A stretch of DNA of 25,466 nucleotides from a virus. Of this stretch, positions 1 to 6,552 are shown piece after piece; positions within the stretch are counted from its first letter, which is position 1; the number at the start of each line of letters is the position of its first letter. Below the pieces are notes generated by a model. That model was not told where the DNA came from and did no database searches. It saw nothing but the letters and a program-made list of their open reading frames with translations. The position numbers and the translations under genes were made by a program. The stretch lies in IMG/VR virus record IMGVR_UViG_3300007509_000057, positions 1 through 25,466 of that record; one strand, given 5' to 3'.

Positions 1-93
1 TATCTATTGGGCGGCGAACCGGCAGTTTGTCGGTTCCCTGCCACTCGGTCAGGACGCACCGGGTACAAGCGCATAGGCGCAAGGAGTCATTTC
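1..93 (+). promoter_or_regulatory. leader of the first gene
   Basis: Non-coding leader at the window edge. It has a 6-bp hairpin (GAACCG 16-21 with CGGTTC 31-36) and an AAGGAG ribosome binding site at 81-86, seven bases before the ATG at 94. The first bases, TATCTATTGGG, resemble TTTCTATTGGGG at 1204-1215 ahead of the next plus-strand operon. This might be a shared promoter element, but two copies are weak support. Confidence 0.4.
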
Positions 94-534
94 ATGACTG
101 CAAAAACCATTCCCCTGCTCACGACGAAGCCGAAGATCATCGCGGTCGGTGGCGCGAAGGGCACTGTCGAACTCAACGACCACCCCGTGCGCTCGCTCAA
201 GGTGGGCAAGGCCACGAAGTACGGCGTAGCCGTCAAGGGCAACCTGCACGAAATCCGGGCCGTTGGCCCGATGATCGTCACGGTCGACCTGACCGCGAAG
301 CCGCTCGTGAGTGGGCGCAAGGAGTACCGCGAAGCGTCCAAGGCGTGCACCAAGGCCGATCTCGCGAAGGGCGTGCTCAAGGCGGACGCGGAGCCGGAAC
401 CGGCTGTCACGTTCACGGCCAAGCCCGCGAAGAAGGCGAAGCCTTCCAAGGCCGACGCTGACCTCGCGAAGCGTCTCGACAAAGTCGAGGGCTTGCTCAA
501 GAGCCTGATCGACGCGATGGGTGCTGAGTCGTAA
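94..534 (+). CDS. hypothetical protein with C-terminal coiled coil
   Basis: A 146-residue protein I do not recognise. The ATG at 94 is chosen because AAGGAG lies seven bases upstream; the open frame continues further 5' but without a binding site. Residues 1-85 alternate hydrophobic and polar positions and look beta-rich. Residues 90-125 are an Ala/Lys/Pro-rich linker. The last 25 residues form a short amphipathic helix, KRLDKVEGLLKSLIDAM, that could oligomerise. A strong terminator follows 15 bases after the stop, so this is the last gene of its transcript. The layout (compact beta domain, basic linker, helix) would suit a small virion or nucleic-acid-associated protein, but that is only inference. 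Confidence 0.75.
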   Translation: MTAKTIPLLTTKPKIIAVGGAKGTVELNDHPVRSLKVGKATKYGVAVKGNLHEIRAVGPMIVTVDLTAKPLVSGRKEYREASKACTKADLAKGVLKADAEPEPAVTFTAKPAKKAKPSKADADLAKRLDKVEGLLKSLIDAMGAES

Positions 535-548
535 GCGCAAGCGATTAG

Positions 549-577
549 GGCGACCCCTTCGGGGGTCGCCTTTTTTT
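549..577 (+). terminator. rho-independent terminator
   Basis: A perfect 9-bp GC-rich stem (549-557 with 562-570), a TTCG tetraloop and a run of seven T. It ends the transcript of the gene at 94-534. There is no T-run on the opposite strand, so it works in the plus direction only. Confidence 0.95.
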
Positions 578-653
578 CGTGGTGCGTGCGTGGCTTGGTG
601 GCTTGCCACTCGGGTTTGGCACGGTTTTGGCATGGTTCTAACGACAGCGAAGG
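578..653. other. intergenic spacer
   Basis: No gene is seen between the terminator and the stop of the minus-strand gene. It contains one exact copy of the repeated word CGTGGCTTGG (589-598), followed by the palindrome GTGGCTTGCCAC (599-610). The copy here is outside any credible gene, which matters for interpreting the repeat. Confidence 0.5.
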
Positions 654-1121
654 CTAAGTCGTTGATTTTTCGTCGTCCAAAACTCCCTTGTCAGGGGATT
701 CTACGACCTCACCTTCGTGAATTCCCGACGCAATCGCTTCGAGTTCTTCGCGTGAGAGTTTATTCACGTCAACGTGACGGTGTTCAACCGTCGTATGCGA
801 TTGCGACAAGTCGGGAACGACCTTTGCCATGAGCGTCCTGAACAACGCGACCTGCTGTGGCGTCCACTTGATGTCGCCTTCGACAGCACGAACGGCAAGC
901 GGAAGGATGGTTTGCACTTCATCGCGAATGTATCCACGCAATTTAGCGACATCTCGCATCGTGAGAGGCGCGCGTTCATACATTTTCGCGAGGGATGAGA
1001 CCGTGACTTGCTTAACTTTCTTGCGATTAGGGTCAATTTCTTGCGGAACGATCCTGTGCTCTCGAACGATTGGTTCACGAGTGGCGTCTTCAATCATTTC
1101 AACGTCCTTACGTTTTTTCAT
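654..1121 (-). CDS. putative terminase small subunit-like protein
   Basis: A 155-residue charged protein on the minus strand, isolated among plus-strand genes. Residues around 85-140 show a pattern I associate with phage small terminase subunits: TPQQVALFRTLMAKVVPDL, then a variable stretch and LSREELEAIASG. In that family this region recognises packaging DNA and feeds it to the large subunit. I see no clear N-terminal helix-turn-helix, so the call is tentative. The first ATG (1121) has a poorly placed purine tract. The ATG at 1097 (residue 9, MIEDA) has AAGGA seven bases upstream and may be the true start. No large terminase gene is visible in the window. Confidence 0.45.
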   Translation of the reverse strand: MKKRKDVEMIEDATREPIVREHRIVPQEIDPNRKKVKQVTVSSLAKMYERAPLTMRDVAKLRGYIRDEVQTILPLAVRAVEGDIKWTPQQVALFRTLMAKVVPDLSQSHTTVEHRHVDVNKLSREELEAIASGIHEGEVVESPDKGVLDDEKSTT

Positions 1122-1260
1122 GATCGAAGATTTTCCCTTCCGTGATACAGCCTGTCGTCCTTCACAAAGCCCTCATGTACGCGCCTATTTCTCTGAAAGA
1201 GAAATTTCTATTGGGGAGCGATCCAACCGGATCAAACAACATTCAACCGGAGTAACTGAC
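1122..1260. promoter_or_regulatory. divergent regulatory region
   Basis: Lies between the minus-strand terminase-like gene and a plus-strand operon, so both probably start here. It contains a perfect 8-bp inverted repeat with a 3-base centre (ATTTCTCT 1187-1194, AGAGAAAT 1198-1205) directly followed by TTCTATTGGGGAG. Two copies of CAACCGGA occur before the start of the next gene. No convincing sigma70 -35/-10 pair was found. Confidence 0.35.
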
Positions 1261-1500
1261 ATGAGCAAAGTCCATGAACTGCGCAAGTTAATGCCAGATG
1301 TAGACGACGAAGCCATTGACCTCATCTTCGCGAATAAGCACATCAAGGTGATTTCGCATAACGCTGAGGATTGGGAGCATGGCTTGAGTCCAACACCTGA
1401 GCAGGTTCGTTTTTATCGGGAAATCCTCGGCCTAGACGCACGAGAGGACGACGATGAGGACGAGCCAATCGAAGACGCAATCAACCTTGGCGAGCACTGA
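1261..1500 (+). CDS. small acidic hypothetical protein
   Basis: A 79-residue protein, not recognised. The ATG at 1261 is preceded by CCGGAG at suitable spacing. Residues 1-55 are probably helical, and the C-terminal third is strongly acidic (around residues 60-70, many Glu/Asp). It has no cysteines or membrane segment. It is the first gene of a short plus-strand operon with 1548-1838 and 1835-2164. Small acidic early phage proteins often bind and inhibit host factors, but nothing here identifies a target. Confidence 0.75.
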   Translation: MSKVHELRKLMPDVDDEAIDLIFANKHIKVISHNAEDWEHGLSPTPEQVRFYREILGLDAREDDDEDEPIEDAINLGEH

Positions 1501-1519
1501 TAAACGCAAGCCAACAAGC

Positions 1520-1547
1520 GCGCCCTACGGGGCGCAAGGGGGTTTTT
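1520..1547 (+). promoter_or_regulatory. hairpin next to ribosome binding site
   Basis: A perfect 6-bp stem GCGCCC/GGGCGC with loop TACG (1520-1535) is followed directly by AAGGGGG (1536-1542), five T and the ATG at 1548. The purine tract is the ribosome binding site. The adjoining hairpin followed by T could also act as a weak terminator or modulate ribosome access. Confidence 0.45.
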
Positions 1548-1838
1548 ATGAGTGAGGTAAACACCGATTGGGTGAACGACTCGATCCAAGACGCATCGGA
1601 TCGGGATCACACGCATCTCATGGAGATGTGTGCAGAACTCGATGAGTTCACTCTCAAGATCGAGAAGTACAAGCACGTTATTCGGTGCATGGACTTCGCG
1701 GATGACCTGTCGATCCAGTTCCTCATGGGATGGGATGAACTTCGGCGTGAACCGCCGGACGACATCCTTGGGCCTTGGGACATCGACGTAGCCGCTGACG
1801 CTGTGTTGGCGCGTCTTGGCTTGGAGGTGTTGTCATGA
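1548..1838 (+). CDS. hypothetical protein
   Basis: A 96-residue acidic, probably all-helical protein with no family I recognise. The ATG at 1548 sits five bases after AAGGGGG. Residues 20-60 form amphipathic helices (MEMCAELDEFTLKIEKYKHV). Its stop overlaps the next start as ATGA at 1835-1838, so the two genes are probably translationally coupled. The GGAGG of the next gene lies inside its last codons. Confidence 0.75.
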   Translation: MSEVNTDWVNDSIQDASDRDHTHLMEMCAELDEFTLKIEKYKHVIRCMDFADDLSIQFLMGWDELRREPPDDILGPWDIDVAADAVLARLGLEVLS

Positions 1839-2164
1839 TGTTCGTCAACTGGCACGACTCCAAGACTGGCAACCGCACCGCGTTTGTCACGAAGGAAGGG
1901 CGCAAGTGGATGTACATCGTCGTGTTCGACGGTGGCAAAGGCGTCCGCTTGAAGCGTGTAAAGCGCGACCAGAAGCGGTACATGAGGCCGGTCACGAAGC
2001 CAGACGGTTCTGAGTACCCGCTTGGCGAGGCTGTCGGGAAGTACCTCGGCCTCGGTCGCAATTACGGGATGACCAAAGGCGCATACGAAGCGCTGATCCC
2101 CAAACCCAAGACACGATTGCAACGCAAATTTGACGCGATAAATCGCAAGGCGCTGTTCTCGTAG
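1835..2164 (+). CDS. small basic hypothetical protein
   Basis: A 109-residue basic protein (pI clearly high) of unknown function. Two ATG codons stand in tandem at 1835 and 1838, and GGAGG lies about eight bases upstream inside the previous gene. The first overlaps the upstream stop. The N-terminal half reads as a small beta-sheet (WHDSKTGNRTAFVTKEGRKW, then MYIVVF). The middle is rich in Lys/Arg and the C-terminus is helical, which suits nucleic-acid binding, though this is inference. It is last in its operon and a hairpin follows 20 bases downstream. Confidence 0.75.
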   Translation: MMFVNWHDSKTGNRTAFVTKEGRKWMYIVVFDGGKGVRLKRVKRDQKRYMRPVTKPDGSEYPLGEAVGKYLGLGRNYGMTKGAYEALIPKPKTRLQRKFDAINRKALFS

Positions 2165-2183
2165 AAAAACTCTTAGGGGAACA

Positions 2184-2219
2184 CTAATCCCCTCTCTTTA
2201 GAGAGGGGATTAGTTGTTC
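2184..2219 (+). terminator. hairpin, probable terminator
   Basis: A perfect 13-bp stem (2184-2196 with 2201-2213) with loop TTTA, followed by the T-rich TTGTTCT. It closes the 1261-2164 operon. The T-tract is broken, so termination may be partial. Confidence 0.7.
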
Positions 2220-2280
2220 TCCCTTAGCCAATGCCGGACAGGGGAATTCTGGACTGTTCGGCCCAACCGGAGTTTGATTT

Positions 2281-2418
2281 ATGAAATGTATTCGTAATTT
2301 GAAAACAGGGAAGGTTGTTCGCATGAACGACAACGCGGCCCATGTATTGGTAAGCCAGAAGAAGGCTGAGTACGTGGCGAAACACATTTGGCGCGAAGCC
2401 GGGAGGAAGTACCGATGA
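2281..2418 (+). CDS. 45-residue phage protein
   Basis: A 45-residue basic protein that opens with the sequence MKCIRNLKTGKVVRMND. It resembles a widespread short phage protein that begins RNLKTGEVVRV and ends in a lysine/tryptophan helix. Its function is unknown. The ATG at 2281 follows CCGGAG. The last bases, GGGAGGAAG, are the ribosome binding site of the next gene, whose ATG overlaps this stop (2415-2418). It heads a run of nine coupled genes ending at 4364. Confidence 0.7.
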   Translation: MKCIRNLKTGKVVRMNDNAAHVLVSQKKAEYVAKHIWREAGRKYR

Positions 2419-2771
2419 GTGAGGACATGGCTGATTTGCAGGTTTGGCTTGATCGAAAGTTCAACGCAATCGACGAGAGAATTCGCAAGATTGAGGCAAC
2501 GGATGAGCCTGACTCGGCACACATGGTTGTCGATCATGTGTCTCGTGAGGCGGTCGTGTATTTCTGCGATGCTTTCGGAATCGACAATGACGACGGCCTT
2601 AACTCGTTGTTGCGTGACATCGAAGCGTTCGACGGTGGCCTTGAGGAGTCTTGGGAGGAGTTGCAAGAACTTCGTCAGAAAGACGAGAACATGAGAGACA
2701 ACTTGGGTGATGTCCTCGAACGTGTCAACACCGCTTCCGAGATGATTACAGATTTACGGAGGAATCTATGA
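2415..2771 (+). CDS. hypothetical acidic coiled-coil protein
   Basis: A 118-residue acidic, mostly helical protein of unknown function. The start at 2415 is supported by GGGAGGAAG and by the overlap with the upstream stop. Residues 8-28 (LQVWLDRKFNAIDERIRKIE) and 80-118 carry heptad-like hydrophobic spacing and probably form coiled coils. The middle is acidic. It ends with ATGA overlapping the next gene at 2768. Confidence 0.75.
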   Translation: MSEDMADLQVWLDRKFNAIDERIRKIEATDEPDSAHMVVDHVSREAVVYFCDAFGIDNDDGLNSLLRDIEAFDGGLEESWEELQELRQKDENMRDNLGDVLERVNTASEMITDLRRNL

Positions 2772-2929
2772 GCAAGCCAACGGGAGTAGAGAAGCCTTGC
2801 GAGCGCACTTGGGACGTAGACGGGTGGTGGTGCATTAACGACCACACCGGATGCCTTTGGAACAACGGACACAACGAGTGTCTACATGAAGGGGGCGGAT
2901 TGGCCCCCTTGGAGGACGAGGATGAGTAA
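2768..2929 (+). CDS. small Cys/Trp-rich, possibly zinc-binding protein
   Basis: A 53-residue protein. It has four cysteines (about residues 11, 22, 29, 38), several histidines and four tryptophans (for example GWWCINDHTGC). The spacing could support one zinc site, but no standard zinc-finger spacing is obvious. The start at 2768 overlaps the upstream stop as ATGA, with GGAGG just before it. It ends in an acidic tail (EDEDE) whose codons, TTGGAGGACGAGG, provide the binding site for the next gene. Confidence 0.65.
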   Translation: MSKPTGVEKPCERTWDVDGWWCINDHTGCLWNNGHNECLHEGGGLAPLEDEDE

Positions 2930-3152
2930 GCCAGTGAGTTACGCAATTAGCATGTTCGAGGAGGGCATCTGCCTAAACCCGAAGGAGTACGTGCTCGACG
3001 GGCCAGACGGTGACGTGATGCTTTTCGAGAAGCCGGGGGATGCCGTCGCATACCTTCGGTCAGTTTGGAAAGATATGCCGAAAGACGCGTCTGACATTGA
3101 TGAGTACGGCATTTTCATTGAGCCTTATGGCGAGGAGGACGACGATGACTGA
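2922..3152 (+). CDS. hypothetical protein with acidic tail
   Basis: A 76-residue protein of unknown function. The start at 2922 overlaps the previous gene and follows GGAGGACGAGG. The body is mixed alpha/beta, with helix AVAYLRSVWKDM, and it ends EEDDDD. The codons of this tail, GAGGAGGACGACGATGA, contain the GAGGAGG binding site and the ATG of the next gene. The protein tail and the downstream translation signal are therefore the same DNA. Confidence 0.7.
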   Translation: MSKPVSYAISMFEEGICLNPKEYVLDGPDGDVMLFEKPGDAVAYLRSVWKDMPKDASDIDEYGIFIEPYGEEDDDD

Positions 3153-3396
3153 CTACAAGGGGCTGACCTTGACGAAAGCGCAGGTCAAAGAGATCGCAAA
3201 GAACAACTGGATCGCGCTCGACGAGCCGACGTTTGTTGGTTGCGAGTTTGCTTATCGTGGCCAGAATGTTGCGGAGGAAATGTTGGAGGTCAGTGACGAG
3301 TTTTGCGATCACGTTAACGGTGACGCCTTTATCCACGGTGCGGACTTTCTCATCGTGGCGTATCGGCCAATCAAGATGGAGGACGATGATGAGTGA
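3145..3396 (+). CDS. hypothetical protein with acidic tail
   Basis: An 83-residue protein, not recognised. The start at 3145 follows GAGGAGGAC within the upstream coding tail. The N-terminal part, LTKAQVKEIAKNNW, is a likely helix, followed by a beta-rich part (GADFLIVAYRPIKM). It ends EDDDE, encoded by GGAGGACGATGATGAG, which again supplies the binding site and start of the following gene. Confidence 0.7.
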   Translation: MTDYKGLTLTKAQVKEIAKNNWIALDEPTFVGCEFAYRGQNVAEEMLEVSDEFCDHVNGDAFIHGADFLIVAYRPIKMEDDDE

Positions 3397-3634
3397 CGAA
3401 CAGGGTTGGTACTGGGTTTCATTCTTGAACACATCAAAACTTGAAGTTGAGTCCTTCGCTGTACAAGTGGCCGATGGGGAAGCCTATCTCGACAACCAAA
3501 CCGCGCCAAACACCTTTGTGACGATGTTGGGGCCGTATGAAAGCGAGAAAGAGGCTGAAGGGGGATGGGATGAGTTGTGTCGCATGGCCAAGGAATATGG
3601 CTTTGATCTGAACGAGGAGGGAATACACCCATGA
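3389..3634 (+). CDS. hypothetical protein
   Basis: An 81-residue acidic protein, unknown. The ATG at 3389 lies inside the last codons of the previous gene, seven bases after GGAGG. The pattern YWVSFLNTSKLEVESFAVQV suggests two or three strands at the N-terminus. A helix follows (EKEAEGGWDELCRMAKEYG). It ends by ATGA overlap with 3631, with GAGGAGGG ten bases upstream. Confidence 0.7.
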   Translation: MSDEQGWYWVSFLNTSKLEVESFAVQVADGEAYLDNQTAPNTFVTMLGPYESEKEAEGGWDELCRMAKEYGFDLNEEGIHP

Positions 3635-4029
3635 GTAACCTAAGAGAAAAGTTGTTCCCAAACTCCGTACTCAAGGAACACGAACGTGGTTTGCGTCGCT
3701 ATTACCCATTAGGTGATGTAAAGCATCAGCATCGCGCCGAGGCGATGGAAATTCTTTTCGGGAAACCTATCCAAGATATACCTCCTGTGACGTATTTCGT
3801 ATGTGATCCCTCAAAATACATCGAGGAGTTCGACGGGAAGTTTTGGGTTCGCACCACTGACACTCGGGAGGGTGTGAAAGAGGAAGCGAGGGGGGAGTTA
3901 CTTTCGCGAGTCTTGGAGCAGATCGTAGAAGATGTGCGAACTGACGATCTGGAAGCGATTCACGAATTGATCAACCTGTTGGATGACAAGTGGCTCAAGG
4001 GGTATTTACCCGAGGAGGACGACGTATGA
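3631..4029 (+). CDS. hypothetical protein
   Basis: A 132-residue protein of unknown family, start at 3631 after GAGGAGGG. The first 45 residues are basic (KEHERGLRRYYPLG), and the rest is acidic with a helical C-terminus ending PEEDDV. No catalytic motif was seen. The tail codons GAGGAGGACGACGTATGA hold the binding site and ATG of the next gene, the same device as in the two genes at 2922 and 3145. Confidence 0.7.
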   Translation: MSNLREKLFPNSVLKEHERGLRRYYPLGDVKHQHRAEAMEILFGKPIQDIPPVTYFVCDPSKYIEEFDGKFWVRTTDTREGVKEEARGELLSRVLEQIVEDVRTDDLEAIHELINLLDDKWLKGYLPEEDDV

Positions 4030-4364
4030 GTAGATTCTACGGAACCGTGCAAGGGAACCGAGGCCAAGCCACGAGATGTGGTAACGCATCATCCGGCATC
4101 ACAACGGAAGCCGCAGGATGGGGTGGGTGCATCGAGGTAGTTGTCTTCGGGGAGAGGGGTAGCGACGACGATTTTTTCGTTGTGACCATGAAACCGTGGC
4201 ACGGGAGCGGTGACTCAGTTCGTATCGCAAGCGGGGTGATTGGTAGCGGTTCAAGCATCGCTATCGAGAAAGAGTTGTTTGATGCGCAAGCCAAGAGGGA
4301 GATCGCGGAGCGCGCTTGTGAGATAGGGGAAGAAGTGAGCGACGATTGGGACAGTTACCCTTAG
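4026..4364 (+). CDS. conserved small phage protein, MSRFYG type
   Basis: A 112-residue protein starting MSRFYGTVQGNRGQATRCG. Many tailed phages encode a small protein with nearly this opening (SRFYG..QGNRG.ATR.G...SG), of unknown function, so I am confident that it is a real phage gene. The middle is a short beta-rich module (GWGGCIEVVVFGERG). It is the last gene of the operon that begins at 2281, and a large hairpin follows at once. Confidence 0.8.
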   Translation: MSRFYGTVQGNRGQATRCGNASSGITTEAAGWGGCIEVVVFGERGSDDDFFVVTMKPWHGSGDSVRIASGVIGSGSSIAIEKELFDAQAKREIAERACEIGEEVSDDWDSYP

Positions 4365-4414
4365 AACCCTCACCATTAACTACTAATTTATTAGTAGTTA
4401 ATGGATGAGGTTCT
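4363..4414 (+). repeat. long imperfect hairpin
   Basis: The inner arms 4373-4387 and 4390-4404 are perfectly complementary over 15 bases. The outer arms (AGAACC/GGTTCT and TCA/TGA) extend the stem to about 24 bp with one unpaired base on each side. There is no T-run next to it, so it is not a simple terminator. It could shield the 3' end of the upstream mRNA, extrude as a cruciform or bind a protein. Confidence 0.7.
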
Positions 4415-4416
4415 TA

Positions 4417-4458
4417 GACCGATGGAGTCGGAGCAGTCTGCTTTCGGCCTTTTTTTTG
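4417..4458 (+). terminator. weak hairpin and T8 tract, possible terminator
   Basis: Short complementary pieces (CCGA/TCGG and AGCA/TGCT) precede CGGCC and eight T (4450-4457). The stem is poor. Together with the larger hairpin just upstream it would separate the 2281-4364 operon from the promoter that follows. Confidence 0.4.
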
Positions 4459-4466
4459 CTTTGTTT

Positions 4467-4508
4467 GGGTGTCAACTTGACACCTTTCGTAGTACCGTTT
4501 ATGGTACT
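4467..4508 (+). promoter_or_regulatory. sigma70-type promoter with palindromic operators
   Basis: -35 TTGACA (4477-4482), 17-base spacer and -10 TATGGT (4500-4505). The -35 lies within the palindrome GGGTGTC-AACTT-GACACC (4467-4484). The -10 lies within a second one, AGTACC-GTTTAT-GGTACT (4491-4508). It drives the AAA+/VWA operon from 4540. The first palindrome has the same 7-5-7 geometry as the one at 11042-11060 before the integrase, so one regulator could control both. Confidence 0.8.
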
Positions 4509-4539
4509 TCCATTCATCTTCAACACTGGGGAGTGTTTC

Positions 4540-6552
4540 ATGAAGAAAAATGACTTTGCTGTTTCCGTCTTGGCCGCCCTTGGCTTGGACGGTGTTTCAC
4601 ATAAACGCACTGCGCTTCGCAAGATTGTAGGCGATGTGCTTGAGCAACATTCAGACCCATTATCGTTTCGGGAACTGATCGACAGAAGCCCGTTGTTTGG
4701 GACGGACTCGAATCAAATCAACCTGTCTCGTCACACGGTTCCTGCGGTACGAGACATCCTGAGTAGTAAGGCGTGCCTTGGGTTCGTTAGTCAGATTGTG
4801 ATTGATACGGATCACTACACAAACGGTAAGCAGGGGGGTGATGTAGTAATTCATGCCTCTAACGCGGTTGACCAGTTTCGTCAGGCCATTGCAGAACCAA
4901 ATGATTTTGGCGTCTATAACTCGAAATCAAAAACGGGAGTCGACATAGGCCATCACGTTGATTGGGGAGTCACATCTTACAAAGACAGGTCGGACAATGT
5001 TCGCGAGGTGATTGAGTCGTGGGAATACGAGTCAGGCGATTACGAGTCGGACGAGGAAGGCACAGTCGAGGTGTCGCTGTCTCGTGGTATCGAGATCGTT
5101 GACCTGTATGTGCACGAGTCTAGTCAGCGAGGTGAGCCGACTGGGTGGATCGAAGGAACTGCCACGGTAGGGAGCGCTCTTGGGTGGACGGATGAGAGTT
5201 CGGCTATCGTGAAGTCTACGCTCATCAGTCGGCAAGCAGACCCGGACACCAAGGTGGACGTTGAGGACATCAACCCGGTTGATTTCGATCCCGAGGTTGT
5301 CGAGGCTGTCATGAAGGTGTTCGTTGATGAGGGCAGTATCGAGGAAGCCGAAGCCAAGCCAATCGAGATTGAACTGGTAGGCCCACTCATGACATCGCTT
5401 GATGGCTTGCTTAATGCGGCTACTGGCGGTGCGATTGCGGATGCCAACAAGTTGCGGGAACTGCTGACCGAAGGCGCACAAGCCAAGGTGAAAGCAAAAG
5501 AACTTGAGGATGCCGTATCGAAAGCGGTCATGGTGGGCAAGGGTGCGTCCACCAAGGTTGAGGCCAAGCCGGGAGAGGAGTTGCCGGATGGTGACGTGGT
5601 ATTTCGCAAGGCGTACGAGGTGCTTGGCTTGCGTAAACGTGACTCGCTCGACTTTGAGGTGCCCTTCTTCGATTGGAGCGCTCCCCACCCAATGGTTCCC
5701 GAGGTCGATCCTGACTACATCTTCCGGCCTGACCCGACACTAAAGGCGCTGATGGGCCTTGTGAAAGGCGTCAACACCTACGCTGTGGGGCACACCGGAT
5801 CGGGCAAGACCACACTGTTTACGCAGTTGGCCGCTCGTATGCAGTGGCCTGTGATTCGGGTGAACTTTGACTCGGAGATCACTCGGCTTGACCTGATTGG
5901 TCGTGACGTTTTGCGCTCTGATCCGGCGACCGGTGTGACCGTGAGTGAGTTCATCGAAGGCGTGTTGCCGACTGCGATTGCGGGGCCGTTCATCCTGCTG
6001 TGTGACGAGGTGGATCGGGTGAGGCCAGAGGTGAGTTACGTGTTCCAGAGGGCGCTTGAAGATCAGGGCATCCTGTTGAATGAGGATGGTGGTCGCCTTG
6101 TGAGTCCGCACGATTGGCACCGTATCGTGGCTACGGCCAACACAGTGGGGCAGGGTGACGAGTTTGGCTTGTATCAGGGAGCGAGGCATCAGTCTCAGGC
6201 TTTTCTTGATCGGTTCTCGAATTGGATCGAGATCGGGTATCTGAGCAAGAAGGATGAGACCAAGTTGCTGAAAGCGAAAGCACTCGGCATCGATGAGGTT
6301 GCCGCGAACACGATCATGGATTACGTGGCCGAGCATCGTGCGGCGTTCGTTAATGCAGAGATTCTTCAGCCAATCAGTGCGAGAGGGATAGAGCAGTTGG
6401 GTGTGCAGTATGTGTCTTACAAGTCGTTGCTGTCGAACGATAGCAAGGCAATGAAGATGGCGTTTGATTCTGTGGTGTTGGTGCGTGGCAGTGCGACGGA
6501 TCGTGCAGTCATGACTGGTTTGTTTGACCGTGTACAGCGAGGTGGCGAATGA
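4540..6552 (+). CDS. cobS: MoxR/CobS-type AAA+ ATPase
   Basis: A 670-residue ATPase. Walker A is GHTGSGKTT (417-425), Walker B ILLCDEVDR with D489/E490, sensor-1 ATANT (N534) and a candidate arginine finger in FLDRF (R558). This arrangement fits MoxR/CobS-type AAA+ proteins, which work with a VWA-domain partner to remodel or metallate a client. The partner is the next gene, overlapping by ATGA. Residues 1 to about 390 are unlike the short CobS N-terminus, being mixed and acidic with a helical segment around 290-345, and I recognise no domain there. The ATG at 4540 follows GGGGAG. A longer open frame upstream only translates promoter DNA. Real cobalt chelation is not implied, as phages commonly carry such pairs with unproven function. 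Confidence 0.85.
   Translation: MKKNDFAVSVLAALGLDGVSHKRTALRKIVGDVLEQHSDPLSFRELIDRSPLFGTDSNQINLSRHTVPAVRDILSSKACLGFVSQIVIDTDHYTNGKQGGDVVIHASNAVDQFRQAIAEPNDFGVYNSKSKTGVDIGHHVDWGVTSYKDRSDNVREVIESWEYESGDYESDEEGTVEVSLSRGIEIVDLYVHESSQRGEPTGWIEGTATVGSALGWTDESSAIVKSTLISRQADPDTKVDVEDINPVDFDPEVVEAVMKVFVDEGSIEEAEAKPIEIELVGPLMTSLDGLLNAATGGAIADANKLRELLTEGAQAKVKAKELEDAVSKAVMVGKGASTKVEAKPGEELPDGDVVFRKAYEVLGLRKRDSLDFEVPFFDWSAPHPMVPEVDPDYIFRPDPTLKALMGLVKGVNTYAVGHTGSGKTTLFTQLAARMQWPVIRVNFDSEITRLDLIGRDVLRSDPATGVTVSEFIEGVLPTAIAGPFILLCDEVDRVRPEVSYVFQRALEDQGILLNEDGGRLVSPHDWHRIVATANTVGQGDEFGLYQGARHQSQAFLDRFSNWIEIGYLSKKDETKLLKAKALGIDEVAANTIMDYVAEHRAAFVNAEILQPISARGIEQLGVQYVSYKSLLSNDSKAMKMAFDSVVLVRGSATDRAVMTGLFDRVQRGGE

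Noticed and set aside
49-633. Minus-strand frame of 194 residues
   Set aside because: It is antisense to the 94-534 gene, includes the terminator region and is Arg/Leu-rich like a shadow frame.
829-1260. Long plus-strand extension of the 1261 gene
   Set aside because: It runs over the minus-strand terminase-like gene. The ATG at 1261 has its own binding site.
4405-4539. N-terminal extension of the AAA+ protein that reads like a membrane segment
   Set aside because: It translates the hairpin, T-tract and promoter DNA, and has no ribosome binding site. The ATG at 4540 has GGGGAG and lies downstream of the promoter.
5032-6336. Long minus-strand open frames inside the AAA+ gene
   Set aside because: They lie opposite a gene with clear Walker motifs and show low-complexity, Ser/Arg-type composition, as expected of antisense shadows.
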